Notes under the pieces: generated by a model | The model's database searches: none | The model's input: the letters and a program-made list of their open reading frames with translations, nothing else | What the model was told of the DNA's origin: nothing | In this document: positions 16,903-25,551 of the stretch, in pieces | How positions within the stretch are numbered: the stretch's first letter is position 1 | Layout: each line of letters starts with the position of its first letter | Source: JALHOP01 sp964484195 | Lineage (GTDB): Bacteria > Myxococcota > XYA12-FULL-58-9 > JALHOP01 | Length of the DNA stretch: 64,000 nt | NCBI GenBank assembly: GCA_964484195.1 | Contig: CAZAER010000001.1 | Location: 62,001-126,000 of the forward strand | Reading direction: 5' to 3' | Program-made: the position numbers and the translations under genes

Positions 16903-18146
16903 AGCACGCCGGCGATGAGCTCGGCGTTGCGTTGGGCAGCGCCGCGCGATGAGAGCGCCTGGGCGCGCGCGAGCTCACCCAGCTCGCGACGTCGGGGCTC
17001 GCGCTCGAGCAGATCTTTCAAGACGCGCTCGAGCTGATCGGCGCTTGCCACCTGGATGCCGCCGCGACCCAGGAGCACCTGCACGCTGTCCGCGAAGTTG
17101 TGCATGAAGGGGCCGAAGATGGTCGGCTTTCCCGCAGCCGCCGGCTCGAGGATGTTCTGTCCGCCACGGCGGACAAACGACCCGCCTACGAAGACGAGCG
17201 TCGCCAGCGCGTAACACGCCGCGAGCTCGCCGATGGTGTCGAGGACGACCACGTCGCAGCCACTGCCTTCTTGCGAGCGCCGTTTGCCTTTGAACCCTGC
17301 TGTCTTGGCGATGGCCAAGACGCGGTCGGCGCGCTCGACGTAGCGGGGCGCAATCACCATGCGCAGGGTCGGCAGCGACGCGCGCAAGCGGCTGAACACG
17401 CCGATCAGGATTTCCTCTTCGTCTTCATGGGTGCTGCCCGCGACCCAGATCGGCGCATCGTCCGGGAACGCGATCGCAGCGCGTAGCTCGGCGATTTTTT
17501 CGGCCGGTGGGTCGGGCATGACGTTGTCGAACTTGGTGTTGCCGGTGGTCTGCATGACGTGCTCGTCGACCCCCAGCTTGCGGGCGTTTTCTGCCTGCTG
17601 GTCGTCACGCATCAGCAACAGCGTGAAGCGCCGCAACAGGTTGCCCGTGAACGCAAACAGGCGGCGATACGAGCTGATGCGTGCGTCGGAGAAGCGCCCG
17701 TTATGGAGCACGAGGCGCACGCCGCGGTCGAAGGCGTTGAGAATCAGCTGAGGCCAGATCTCGGTGTACTCGAGCACCAAGATGTCCGGCGCCAGCCGCT
17801 TCAAGGCGCCGCGCACCGCGAAGGGGATGTCGTAGGGGAGGTACGTGACGACGCTGACCAGCCCTTGCTGTCGCTCCGCCATGGCGCGACCGCTGTTGGT
17901 GATCGTCGACAGCACGATCTCGACGTCGGGACGCGCCGCCTTGAGCGCCTTGAGAGTGGGCACGAGCGCCAAGACGTCGCCGGCGGACGCTCCGTGCGCC
18001 CAGATACGAGGGCCCTGCGCCTTGGGTAGGCGTGCCCCGAGGCCGAAGCGCTCCCGGTAACCGGCGCGCAGCTTCGGGTGAAAGAAGAGGAACGGCCACG
18101 CCACGCAGAACACGAGATAACTGGCGAGGCCGAGGAGCAAACGCAT
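16899..18146 (-). CDS. waaA: 3-deoxy-D-manno-octulosonic acid (Kdo) transferase
   Basis: A 415-residue GT-B glycosyltransferase (family GT30) that adds Kdo to lipid A precursors at the inner membrane. It has an N-terminal membrane anchor (LLLGLASYLVFCVAWPFLFF), the acceptor-side motif IWAHGASAGDVLALVPTLKA, the core LPYDIPFAVRGALKRLAPD with LEYTEIWPQLI, and the C-terminal donor site region (VFVGGSFVRRGGQNILEPAA). In characterised WaaA proteins the acceptor motif ends in Glu, the proposed catalytic base; here the position is Asp57. Length is typical. The stop shares CTAG with the convergent methyltransferase gene. Confidence 0.94.
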   Translation of the reverse strand: MRLLLGLASYLVFCVAWPFLFFHPKLRAGYRERFGLGARLPKAQGPRIWAHGASAGDVLALVPTLKALKAARPDVEIVLSTITNSGRAMAERQQGLVSVVTYLPYDIPFAVRGALKRLAPDILVLEYTEIWPQLILNAFDRGVRLVLHNGRFSDARISSYRRLFAFTGNLLRRFTLLLMRDDQQAENARKLGVDEHVMQTTGNTKFDNVMPDPPAEKIAELRAAIAFPDDAPIWVAGSTHEDEEEILIGVFSRLRASLPTLRMVIAPRYVERADRVLAIAKTAGFKGKRRSQEGSGCDVVVLDTIGELAACYALATLVFVGGSFVRRGGQNILEPAAAGKPTIFGPFMHNFADSVQVLLGRGGIQVASADQLERVLKDLLEREPRRRELGELARAQALSSRGAAQRNAELIAGVL

Positions 18147-18220
18147 CGTGCCGACGCCTTACAAGGCGTGAGGGCCCTGTCGCAATCCTCCCGGCATGGG
18201 AGTACCATCGCGGGAAAGGT

Positions 18221-18679
18221 ATGGCACCGACATTGAAGCTCGGCGACTTGTTGCTCGATGCTGGTGTGCTTACGCGGCGCACCTTGCAGACCGCGCTCGA
18301 CTACCAGCGGCGCCACCCCGGCAAGTACAAGCTCGGCGAGACCCTGATCATGCTCGAGCTGGCGAGCGAGGAGCAGATCCTCGAGGCGTTGTCGCGCAAG
18401 CTCCGCTTGCCCGCGGTCGACCTCAGCCGGCTGAAGAGCGTCGATCGCGAGGCCCTGGAGACGATCGATCGTAGTCTCGCCGAGCGCGAGCTCGTCCTGC
18501 CCATCGGTTTCGAGCAGCGGGGCGCGAGCCGCCGGTTGCAGCTCGCGATGGCGGACCCGACGAACCTCACCGCGTTCGACAATCTCCAGTTCCGCCTGGG
18601 CTTACCCATCGATCCGCACCTGACGACCATCACGCACGTGCGTGAGGCGATCCGGCGTTTCTACCCCCGCGCCCGATAG
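18221..18679 (+). CDS. Stand-alone MshEN (type II secretion ATPase N-terminal) domain protein
   Basis: A 152-residue protein consisting only of the MshEN/T2SSE_N domain found at the N-terminus of GspE and MshE ATPases. Two related halves are visible: KLGDLLLDAGVLTRRTLQTA and KLGETLIMLELASEEQILEA, followed by LSRKLRLPAVDL and a small alpha/beta part with LQLAMADPTNLTAFDNLQF. In MshE this domain binds cyclic di-GMP. Here there is no ATPase domain, so it may be a free-standing receptor or adaptor. It begins at the ATG at 18221, 75 bases from the divergent waaA start. Confidence 0.82.
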   Translation: MAPTLKLGDLLLDAGVLTRRTLQTALDYQRRHPGKYKLGETLIMLELASEEQILEALSRKLRLPAVDLSRLKSVDREALETIDRSLAERELVLPIGFEQRGASRRLQLAMADPTNLTAFDNLQFRLGLPIDPHLTTITHVREAIRRFYPRAR

Positions 18680-18755
18680 CCCCCGGACATTGCCCTTTTC
18701 CCTCCGGCGTGACATCTCACGGCCGCAACTCGACCGACCATTCGGAGGGAATACG

Positions 18756-19679
18756 ATGGCTACGACCGACCGCGTTCGCGAAATTCTCAGCTGGTACAAC
18801 GGCCAACCCGCCGGCGTGCTCGCCAACCTGCACAAGCTCATGAACACCGGCCGTCTCGCCGGCACTGGCAAGATGGTCATCCTGCCGGTCGATCAGGGCT
18901 TCGAGCACGGTCCTACCCGCTCGTTCGCGAAGAACGCCGAAGGCTACGATCCGCGTTACCACTTCCGCCTCGCCATCGAGTCGGGTTGCGCCGCCCACGC
19001 CGCGCCGCTCGGTGCTCTCGAGACCGGCGCCTACGAGTATGCCGGCGAGATCCCGCTGATCTTGAAGCTCAACAACTCCGACGTCATGGCCAAGATGGAG
19101 AATCCGATCTCCGCGGTCACTGGCAGCGTCAAAGACGCGATGCGCATCGGCGCCTGCGCCATCGGCTTCACCATTTATCCGGGCTCGCAGATGCGTAAGG
19201 AGCAATACGAAGAGATGCGCGAGCTCATCGCCGAGGCCCGCGATTGCGGACTCCCGACCGTGCTCTGGGCCTATCCGCGTGGCGCAGGAATGTCGAAGGA
19301 GGGCGAGACCGCCGTCGACGTCGTGGCGTACGCGGCGCACGTCTCTTGCCAGCTCGGCGCGCACATCGTGAAGGTGAAGCCGCCGACCGCGCACCTCGAG
19401 ATCAAAGAAGCGAAGAAAGTCTTCGAGGAGCAGAAGATCCCGATCGCTACGCTCGCCGAGCGCACGCGCCACGTGGTGCAGAGCTGCTTCAATGGCCGCC
19501 GCATCGTCATCTTCTCGGGCGGCGAGACCAAAGACGACGCGTCCGTCATGAACGACGTGAAGGAGCTCGCCAAGGGCGGGGCCTTCGGCTCGATCATGGG
19601 TCGCAATGCGTTCCAGCGTCAGCACAACGACGCCGTGAAGCTGCTCGTCAACGTCATGGATACGTTCAAGAGCGCGTGA
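18756..19679 (+). CDS. fbaB: Class I fructose-bisphosphate aldolase (DhnA/FbaB type)
   Basis: A 307-residue Schiff-base aldolase of the archaeal/bacterial DhnA family, cleaving fructose 1,6-bisphosphate in glycolysis. Key stretches are VILPVDQGFEHGP, LILKLNNSD, the lysine-containing HIVKVKPPT (Lys206/Lys208, where the Schiff-base lysine of the family lies) and the phosphate-binding IVIFSGGETKD with GRNAFQR. The start is fixed by a strong ribosome-binding site GGAGGG (18744-18749), six bases before ATG 18756. The stop overlaps the GTG start of the CPBP protease gene. Confidence 0.94.
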   Translation: MATTDRVREILSWYNGQPAGVLANLHKLMNTGRLAGTGKMVILPVDQGFEHGPTRSFAKNAEGYDPRYHFRLAIESGCAAHAAPLGALETGAYEYAGEIPLILKLNNSDVMAKMENPISAVTGSVKDAMRIGACAIGFTIYPGSQMRKEQYEEMRELIAEARDCGLPTVLWAYPRGAGMSKEGETAVDVVAYAAHVSCQLGAHIVKVKPPTAHLEIKEAKKVFEEQKIPIATLAERTRHVVQSCFNGRRIVIFSGGETKDDASVMNDVKELAKGGAFGSIMGRNAFQRQHNDAVKLLVNVMDTFKSA

Positions 19680-20599
19680 GCAGCACGATCACGGAGGCGA
19701 GCGGGGTTCGGCCGGGCATTCATCCGGCGTTGAAGCTCGTCGCTTTCGTCGTCGTGGTGGTCGTCGGCGGTGCGTTGCTCGCGCCGCCGCTCTACCATGC
19801 TGCCCAGTGGGGCCTGCGCGTTGGCTTCGTGCCGGACGCTTTAGCGGCCTTCAAGTTTCCCAAGTACGTGACCCGCGCCATGCTGGTCGTGGCGCTCGTG
19901 CTCATCTGGCCGCTCGTCAACTGGCTCGGCATCGCCAGTCGAGCCGAGCTCGGCCTCGAGAAGGACCCGCGCTGGGCTCTGCGTTTCGGGCTCGGACTCG
20001 CGAAGGGCGCGTTGGGGCTCGCGCTCGTCGGGGTGCTCCTCGTCGCGTTGGGCTTCTCCGAGTGGAAAGACCCGCTGCCATGGCACCGGCTCTTCGAAGC
20101 GGCGGCGACCGGAATCACCGTCGCCCTCATCGAGGAATGGACGTTCCGGGGGATCGTCTTCGGCCTCGTGCGCCGCACCCAGCCTTGGCCCAGAGCCCTG
20201 GTGATCGTGTCGTTGGTCTTCGCGGTGCTGCATTTCGTGCGGGCGCCGCTGGTCGCGCCGCAAATCGACGAAGTCCACTGGTGGAGCGGACTTGCCCTCG
20301 TTCCGGCGCACTTTTGGCAGTTCGGCGAGCCGGTCCTGCTCATTGGCAGCCTGCCCACGTATTTCCTCGTCGGGGCGACGCTCGCCTACACGGTGGTGCA
20401 GACAAAATCGTTGTCTTTTGCTATCGGGCTGCACGCCGGATGGGTGTTCGCGCTGCGGGGTTTCGGGTTTCTGTCCCGCCGCGTAGGTGAGCCCACGGTC
20501 TGGCTCGGACGCGATTTGATCAGCGGCATCATTCCCGCGCTGCTCGTCGCCCTGACCTGGTTCCTGCTGGTGCAGACGTTTCGGAGACGACGGATATGA
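19676..20599 (+). CDS. CPBP-family intramembrane metalloprotease
   Basis: A 307-residue multi-pass membrane protein starting at a GTG that overlaps the aldolase stop. At least six hydrophobic segments are seen (for example LVAFVVVVVVGGALLAPPL, AMLVVALVLIWPLVNWLG). The CPBP (CAAX protease and bacteriocin-processing) motif is VALIEEWTFRGIVFGLV, with the adjacent glutamates and arginine-bearing FRG, and a second motif VFAVLHFVRAP supplies a histidine. Substrate unknown. The stop overlaps the start of the DUF1684 gene. Confidence 0.88.
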   Translation: MSSTITEASGVRPGIHPALKLVAFVVVVVVGGALLAPPLYHAAQWGLRVGFVPDALAAFKFPKYVTRAMLVVALVLIWPLVNWLGIASRAELGLEKDPRWALRFGLGLAKGALGLALVGVLLVALGFSEWKDPLPWHRLFEAAATGITVALIEEWTFRGIVFGLVRRTQPWPRALVIVSLVFAVLHFVRAPLVAPQIDEVHWWSGLALVPAHFWQFGEPVLLIGSLPTYFLVGATLAYTVVQTKSLSFAIGLHAGWVFALRGFGFLSRRVGEPTVWLGRDLISGIIPALLVALTWFLLVQTFRRRRI

Positions 20600-21453
20600 T
20601 GTTGGTGCTCGTGGCCGCGACCGCGGTAGCTCCCGTGAAAGAGGCGTCGATGATGGAGAAGGCGCGCGCCGAGCGGGTGTCGAAGCTCAAGGCCGAAGAT
20701 GGGTGGCTCACCCTCGTGGGCTTGTCGTGGTTGTCGCAAGGCCAGCAGACCCTGGGCAAGGCCGCCGACAACACCATCGTGGTGAAGAGCCCGAACGCCG
20801 CCGAGCACATCGGCACCCTCCGTGTCGAAGGCAAGTCCGTACGCTTTAGCGTTCATGCGAGCGGCGGGGTGATGCACGACGGCAAGCCCGTAACCGACCT
20901 CGACCTCACGAGCGATGCGGGTGGCAAGCCCACCGTCCTGACGCAGGGGAGCCTGTCCTTCTATGTCATCGACCGCGGTGGCCGGCTGGGCGTGCGCATC
21001 AAAGACAGCAAGAGCCCGACGCGAACCCGCTTTGCCGGCCTCGACTACTTTCCGAACGACCCAGCCTGGCGCATCGACGCCACCTTCGAGCCCTACGCGG
21101 CGCCGAAACGGGTCAAGGTGCCGACCATGGTGGGCGTCGAGGAAGAGCACGATGTCCCCGGCAAGTTCCGCTTCCACCACGAGGGCCGCGACATCGCCCT
21201 CGAGGCCTTCGATGACGGTGACATGCTGATGATCGTTTTTGCCGACAAAACGAGCGGCAAGGAGAGCTACGGCGCCGGCCGGTTCCTCTACGTGGAGAAG
21301 CCCAAGGCCAACCGGGCGACCCTCGACTTCAACCTGGCCGAGAGCCCGCCGTGCGCTTTCACGGCCTATGCGACCTGTCCGCTCCCGCCGGCCGGAAACC
21401 GCCTGACCGTGGCGGTGACAGCGGGCGAAAAGACGCCCGCCACGCCTCACTAA
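20596..21453 (+). CDS. DUF1684 domain protein
   Basis: A 285-residue protein of the DUF1684 family. Diagnostic stretches are AEDGWLTLVGLSWLSQGQQT, LGVRIKDSKSPTR, GLDYFPNDPAWRIDATFEPY and the C-terminal ATLDFNLAESPPCAFTAYAT followed by CPLPPAGNRL. The very short N-terminal segment (LVLVAATAVAP) may be a weak export signal. The biochemical role of the family is not established. It is the last gene of the aldolase-protease-DUF1684 overlap chain, with 21 bases to the cyclase gene. Confidence 0.88.
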   Translation: MMLVLVAATAVAPVKEASMMEKARAERVSKLKAEDGWLTLVGLSWLSQGQQTLGKAADNTIVVKSPNAAEHIGTLRVEGKSVRFSVHASGGVMHDGKPVTDLDLTSDAGGKPTVLTQGSLSFYVIDRGGRLGVRIKDSKSPTRTRFAGLDYFPNDPAWRIDATFEPYAAPKRVKVPTMVGVEEEHDVPGKFRFHHEGRDIALEAFDDGDMLMIVFADKTSGKESYGAGRFLYVEKPKANRATLDFNLAESPPCAFTAYATCPLPPAGNRLTVAVTAGEKTPATPH

Positions 21454-21474
21454 CGAGGTACACTAAAGGAGCGA

Positions 21475-24400
21475 ATGACCGCTCCGATGCTGCGTAGCCT
21501 CGAAGGCGCGGAGGCCATCGAGTATCTCGATGCCCTGGTGCGCGCGGTCCCGCATCACATCGCGCGGGCCGTGCTCCTCGACCCCAGCGAGCAAGCGGTG
21601 CGGCACGCCGTCTTCGACGGGACCGTGCTCTATGCCGACCTCGTCGGCTTCACCCGCTTGTGCGAGTTCTTGGCGGACGCTGGACCAGAGGGCCTCTCCC
21701 GGTTGTCGGTGATCCTCGACCGATTTTTCGCGGCCATCATCGACCAAGCGCTTTCGCTCTATGGCGGTTCGGTGGCGCAGTTCGGTGGTGATTCGATCAC
21801 CGTCTTCTTCGACGGACCACGCCACGCCGAGCGGGCCGCCGCCGCCGCCCTCGGCGCCCAACGCTTGATGCATGGTGAGGTAGGGCGCACCGCCGTCGAG
21901 CAGGCCAACAACATGAAGCTGCGTATCGGCATGTCGTCGGGGCGCATCGACGTACCGGTGCTCGGTGACCTCACGCGCCGTATCGTCGTCTGCGCCGGCA
22001 AGGCGGCGCATCGTGCCCTCGAGCTGCAAGCTTACACTCAGCCGGGCAACATCAGCATCGATGCCTCGACCATCGAGCTCCTCGGGGCGTCGGCCGAGCT
22101 CGTCGAGCGCGTGGACGACCGAGCGGTGTTGCGCGGCCTGCGCACTTGGCCGCCGACGCAGACTCCACCTGCATTGAACCTCGGCCCGCCCGAATCAGCG
22201 GCGCGCAAGATCCGCCTCCTCGAGCCGTTCGTGCCGCAGCCCTTGGCGCTGCGCTTGCGCACCACGCCATCGGGTTGGCGCATCGAAGGCGAGATGCGCC
22301 ATGTCGTGGTCGTCTTCAGCGAGGTCACCGGCATCGAGGAGCGCAACGCGAACGTCGCCGGCATCGAGCAAATGTCGCGCTCGATCTTGCGTGCCTATCG
22401 CCGTCACGCCGGTGTGGTCGCCAAAGCGGACGTGACGCCGAACGGACACCGCATCATGGTGCTCTTCGGCTTGCATGAGCCCTCGGAGAACGACGCCGAG
22501 AAGGCCTTGCTCGCTTCCATCGAAGCCGCGAGTCGTGTTCGCCAGCTCACCTTGCCTTACGGCGGCAAAGTTCAGATGCGCACCGGCGTGCACGGTGGCC
22601 GTGTCTACTTCGGCGCCATCGGCAGTGACGGCAAACACGACATCACGGTCGTCGGCGACACCGTCAACGTAGCGGCGCGCTGCTGCACCATCGCCGAGCC
22701 ATTCGAAGTGGTGGCGACCGAGGAGATCGGCAAGGCCATCGGCGCCGAGCTACGCATGAGCGAGCGCGCGCCAGTCACGGTCAAAGGCAAGCGCGACCCC
22801 ATCCGCACCGTGGTCGTGCACGGTCCGGCCGACGGCGTCACCCACCTTGCCAAGCCGCGCGGCAAAGAACGCTTCATGGCCGGCCGCGAAAGCGAACGGG
22901 TGCAGATCATCGGTGTGGTCGAGGACGCTGCCGTTGGTCGGGGCTTGGTGGTCGGCATCTGCGGCGAAGCGGGTGTCGGCAAGAGCACCATGCTCACGAA
23001 GCTCATCGACCGCTGGAGCGCGAAGGGTGGCACCGCGGTCGTGGGTCGCTGCCGCTACGCCACGCGCGCCATCCCGCTTGCGCCCGTGACCCGCATCTTC
23101 GAGACGACCCTCGGCCTCACGGGTCTGCGCGACGAGAGCGAGCGCCGGGAACGTATTCGCGCTGCGCTCTCGAGCTTCGGGCTCGACGGGCGAGCGCCCG
23201 AGCTGGTGGCGCTCCTCCAGCCGGTGCACCAACCGGACGGTAGCACCGAGGCCGCGGTCGATCTCGCCGACCCGCACGCCCAGGAGAGGGTGGTGAGCAG
23301 CATCGTCCAGTTCATCGGCGAGCGCGTGCGGCGTCAACCGCTGCTCTACATCGTCGAGGACGTGCATCACGCCGACACGCTCACGCTGCGCCTCATGTGC
23401 CGGCTGTCCACGTTGGGCCGCGAATGGCCCTTCATGTGCGTCGGTACCTACCGACCCGACCCGTTGCTCGACGACCTGCGCCGCACCGCCGACGTGGAGC
23501 TCATGCTCGGCCCGCTCGCCATGGCGGACGTCACCGAGATGGTGCGGCACGAGCGCAACGCCGAGCGTGTCGACGACGACCTCGCCGTGTTCGTGTGGCA
23601 GCGCACCAGCGGCAATCCTCGCCACGTCGTCGAGCTGCTGCGCTTCTTGAGCGAGCGCGAGCTGCTCGCGGTGCGCGCCGGAGAAGTCGTCGCGCATCCG
23701 AGCGTCGAAGCCCTGCATGATCTCGTGCCGCAGTCGCTCGCCCACGTAACCCTGGCGCGTTTTGCGACTCTCGGGGAGACGACGCGGCGCGTCCTGCGCG
23801 TCGCCGCCGCCATGGGGCGCCGTTTCGACCGCACGCTCATCGACACCGTCGCGCGACACGGCATGGACGGTGAGAGCGTCGACGCCGCATTGACCTCGCT
23901 CGAGAGCGAGCGCGTGCTGACCACCGACGGCGATTTCTCGTACGTCTTTCGCGACGACCTCACCCGCGCGGTTGCCTACCAAACCGTCCCCGAGGCCGAG
24001 CGCCGCCGCCTGCACGGGCGTATCGCCGACGCTCTCGATAGGCTGCCACCGACGCACGAGTCGCGAACCGACGCGAGCCTCGCGCATCATCGCGAGCGCG
24101 CCGGTCAGCTCGCGATAGCGGCCGCCCACTACGAGAGGGCAGCGCGCGCCGCCGAGAACGCCAGCATGAATCGGGAGTGCGCACAGTTCGTCGAGGCCTG
24201 GGAGCGCGTTTGTACCGGCCTGCGCGAGTACGAGCGCCCGAGCAACCGCACCCTCGCGCGCATGACTCTACTGCGGCTCGTCGCCAACGTACGCATGGGC
24301 AACATCCGCAAGGCGCGGCGAGCCTCGCGTGCCATGGGCATCATCGGGCCCAAGGAGCTCGAAACGAACGAGCTCGACATGCTGGGTTACTGGCTCGGCG

Positions 24401-25128
24401 AGACCGCGCGCATCTCCGGAAAACCGATCCGCGCCCGCCGCGAGCTCTCGCAGGTGGCGCGCAACGCGACCGATCACCACTTGCAGGCCGACGCGTCGCA
24501 CGCGCTGGCGCTGATGGCAGTGGCGGCCGGCGATGTGAAGCTCGCGGTGCAATGGGTGAACAAGGCGCTCGAGCTCGCCGAGGACGACACCTATCGCCTG
24601 GCTCGTATCGCGCTGGTGCACGCCGGCACCTGGATGGTGAAGGGTGACCTGGGAAAGGCGAAGGAGATCTACGAGCGGGTGCGCGGCTCGAAAGCGCATC
24701 GCGAATACATCGTGCTGCGCTCGCAAGCGACCGCCGGGCTCGCGCGTTGCGCGACTCTCGAGGGCGCGATGCCGCAAGCCCTGGTGCACGCCCAGATGGC
24801 TCTGCGCTTGGCCCGCGGCTCGAGCCGACCGATGCTCGAGGAGCACAGCTTGTTGTGTCTCGGCACCGTGCTCATGGAGAGCGGTGACTTCGGTCAGGCG
24901 CGTGACGCTTTGAGCCGCGCCGCGACGCTCGCCCGTGAGCTCGGCGACGCAATCGGTCTCGCCCAGATCCTGGTGCGGTTGGGTGTCTGCGCCGTGAAGC
25001 AGGGTGAGACATCGCTGGGCATGCACCTCCTGGTGGATGGCGAGACCCGGTGCGCCAAGGCGGAGCTGAAAGAAGCCGAGCGCCAAGCGCGCCTCTTCCG
25101 CGATGAGCTCTCGACGAACGTCGGTTAG
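21475..25128 (+). CDS. Soluble adenylyl cyclase-like protein (two cyclase domains, NTPase, TPR)
   Basis: A 1217-residue cytoplasmic protein. Order of parts: class III cyclase domain 1 (about 50-200), class III cyclase domain 2 (about 275-450), a P-loop NTPase with Walker A GEAGVGKST (497-505) and Walker B LLYIVEDVHHAD (about 623-634), then TPR-like helices from about 880. Domain 1 has both metal-binding aspartates, Asp55 (YADLVGF) and Asp106 (FGGDSITVF), but lacks the transition-state Asn and Arg. Domain 2 has the reverse: Glu283 and His325 replace the aspartates, while Lys317, Thr391, Asn398 and Arg402 are present (TVVGDTVNVAAR). This is the split seen in mammalian soluble adenylyl cyclase, where C1 binds metals and C2 binds adenine. 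cAMP production is therefore likely. Starts at ATG 21475 behind AAAGGAG. Confidence 0.9.
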   Translation: MTAPMLRSLEGAEAIEYLDALVRAVPHHIARAVLLDPSEQAVRHAVFDGTVLYADLVGFTRLCEFLADAGPEGLSRLSVILDRFFAAIIDQALSLYGGSVAQFGGDSITVFFDGPRHAERAAAAALGAQRLMHGEVGRTAVEQANNMKLRIGMSSGRIDVPVLGDLTRRIVVCAGKAAHRALELQAYTQPGNISIDASTIELLGASAELVERVDDRAVLRGLRTWPPTQTPPALNLGPPESAARKIRLLEPFVPQPLALRLRTTPSGWRIEGEMRHVVVVFSEVTGIEERNANVAGIEQMSRSILRAYRRHAGVVAKADVTPNGHRIMVLFGLHEPSENDAEKALLASIEAASRVRQLTLPYGGKVQMRTGVHGGRVYFGAIGSDGKHDITVVGDTVNVAARCCTIAEPFEVVATEEIGKAIGAELRMSERAPVTVKGKRDPIRTVVVHGPADGVTHLAKPRGKERFMAGRESERVQIIGVVEDAAVGRGLVVGICGEAGVGKSTMLTKLIDRWSAKGGTAVVGRCRYATRAIPLAPVTRIFETTLGLTGLRDESERRERIRAALSSFGLDGRAPELVALLQPVHQPDGSTEAAVDLADPHAQERVVSSIVQFIGERVRRQPLLYIVEDVHHADTLTLRLMCRLSTLGREWPFMCVGTYRPDPLLDDLRRTADVELMLGPLAMADVTEMVRHERNAERVDDDLAVFVWQRTSGNPRHVVELLRFLSERELLAVRAGEVVAHPSVEALHDLVPQSLAHVTLARFATLGETTRRVLRVAAAMGRRFDRTLIDTVARHGMDGESVDAALTSLESERVLTTDGDFSYVFRDDLTRAVAYQTVPEAERRRLHGRIADALDRLPPTHESRTDASLAHHRERAGQLAIAAAHYERAARAAENASMNRECAQFVEAWERVCTGLREYERPSNRTLARMTLLRLVANVRMGNIRKARRASRAMGIIGPKELETNELDMLGYWLGETARISGKPIRARRELSQVARNATDHHLQADASHALALMAVAAGDVKLAVQWVNKALELAEDDTYRLARIALVHAGTWMVKGDLGKAKEIYERVRGSKAHREYIVLRSQATAGLARCATLEGAMPQALVHAQMALRLARGSSRPMLEEHSLLCLGTVLMESGDFGQARDALSRAATLARELGDAIGLAQILVRLGVCAVKQGETSLGMHLLVDGETRCAKAELKEAERQARLFRDELSTNVG

Positions 25129-25146
25129 CTCGTGTAGCCAAGCACC

Positions 25147-25548
25147 ATGCCGGTGTTACCCGAAACCGAAGCCGCGCTTGCGGCGCGCATGGCCGCCAAC
25201 GGGATCCTCGAAGCCGATCTCGTGGAGAAGTTCGTCCGCGCCAGCGGTCCGGGCGGTCAGAAGGTCAACAAGACCTCGAGCGCCGTCTACTTGAAGCATC
25301 TTCCCAGCGGCATCGAGGTGAAGGCTCAAGAGAGCCGCTCCCAGGCGATGAACCGGTTCTTGGCCCGACGCATTCTCTTGGAGCGCATCGAGCGCATCCG
25401 CCTCGGCAAGGAGAGCGCCGAGGAGCAGCGAATCGAGAAGATCCGCCGCCAGAAGCGCAAGCGCAGCAAGCGCTCGAAGCAGCGCATGCTTGCCGACAAG
25501 CGACATAACTCGGCGAAGAAAGACGCCCGGCGCGGTCCCGTCGATTGA
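25147..25548 (+). CDS. Release factor-like peptidyl-tRNA hydrolase (GGQ protein)
   Basis: A 133-residue protein consisting of the catalytic domain of class I release factors without codon-recognition domains. The GGQ motif is in VRASGPGGQKVNKTSSAVYL, followed by HLPSGIEVKAQESRSQ and a long, strongly basic C-terminal tail (RQKRKRSKRSKQRML). This matches ArfB-like and related rescue factors that free stalled ribosomes, where the basic tail reads the empty mRNA channel. It begins 18 bases after the cyclase gene stop. Confidence 0.9.
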   Translation: MPVLPETEAALAARMAANGILEADLVEKFVRASGPGGQKVNKTSSAVYLKHLPSGIEVKAQESRSQAMNRFLARRILLERIERIRLGKESAEEQRIEKIRRQKRKRSKRSKQRMLADKRHNSAKKDARRGPVD

Positions 25549-25551
25549 CGT

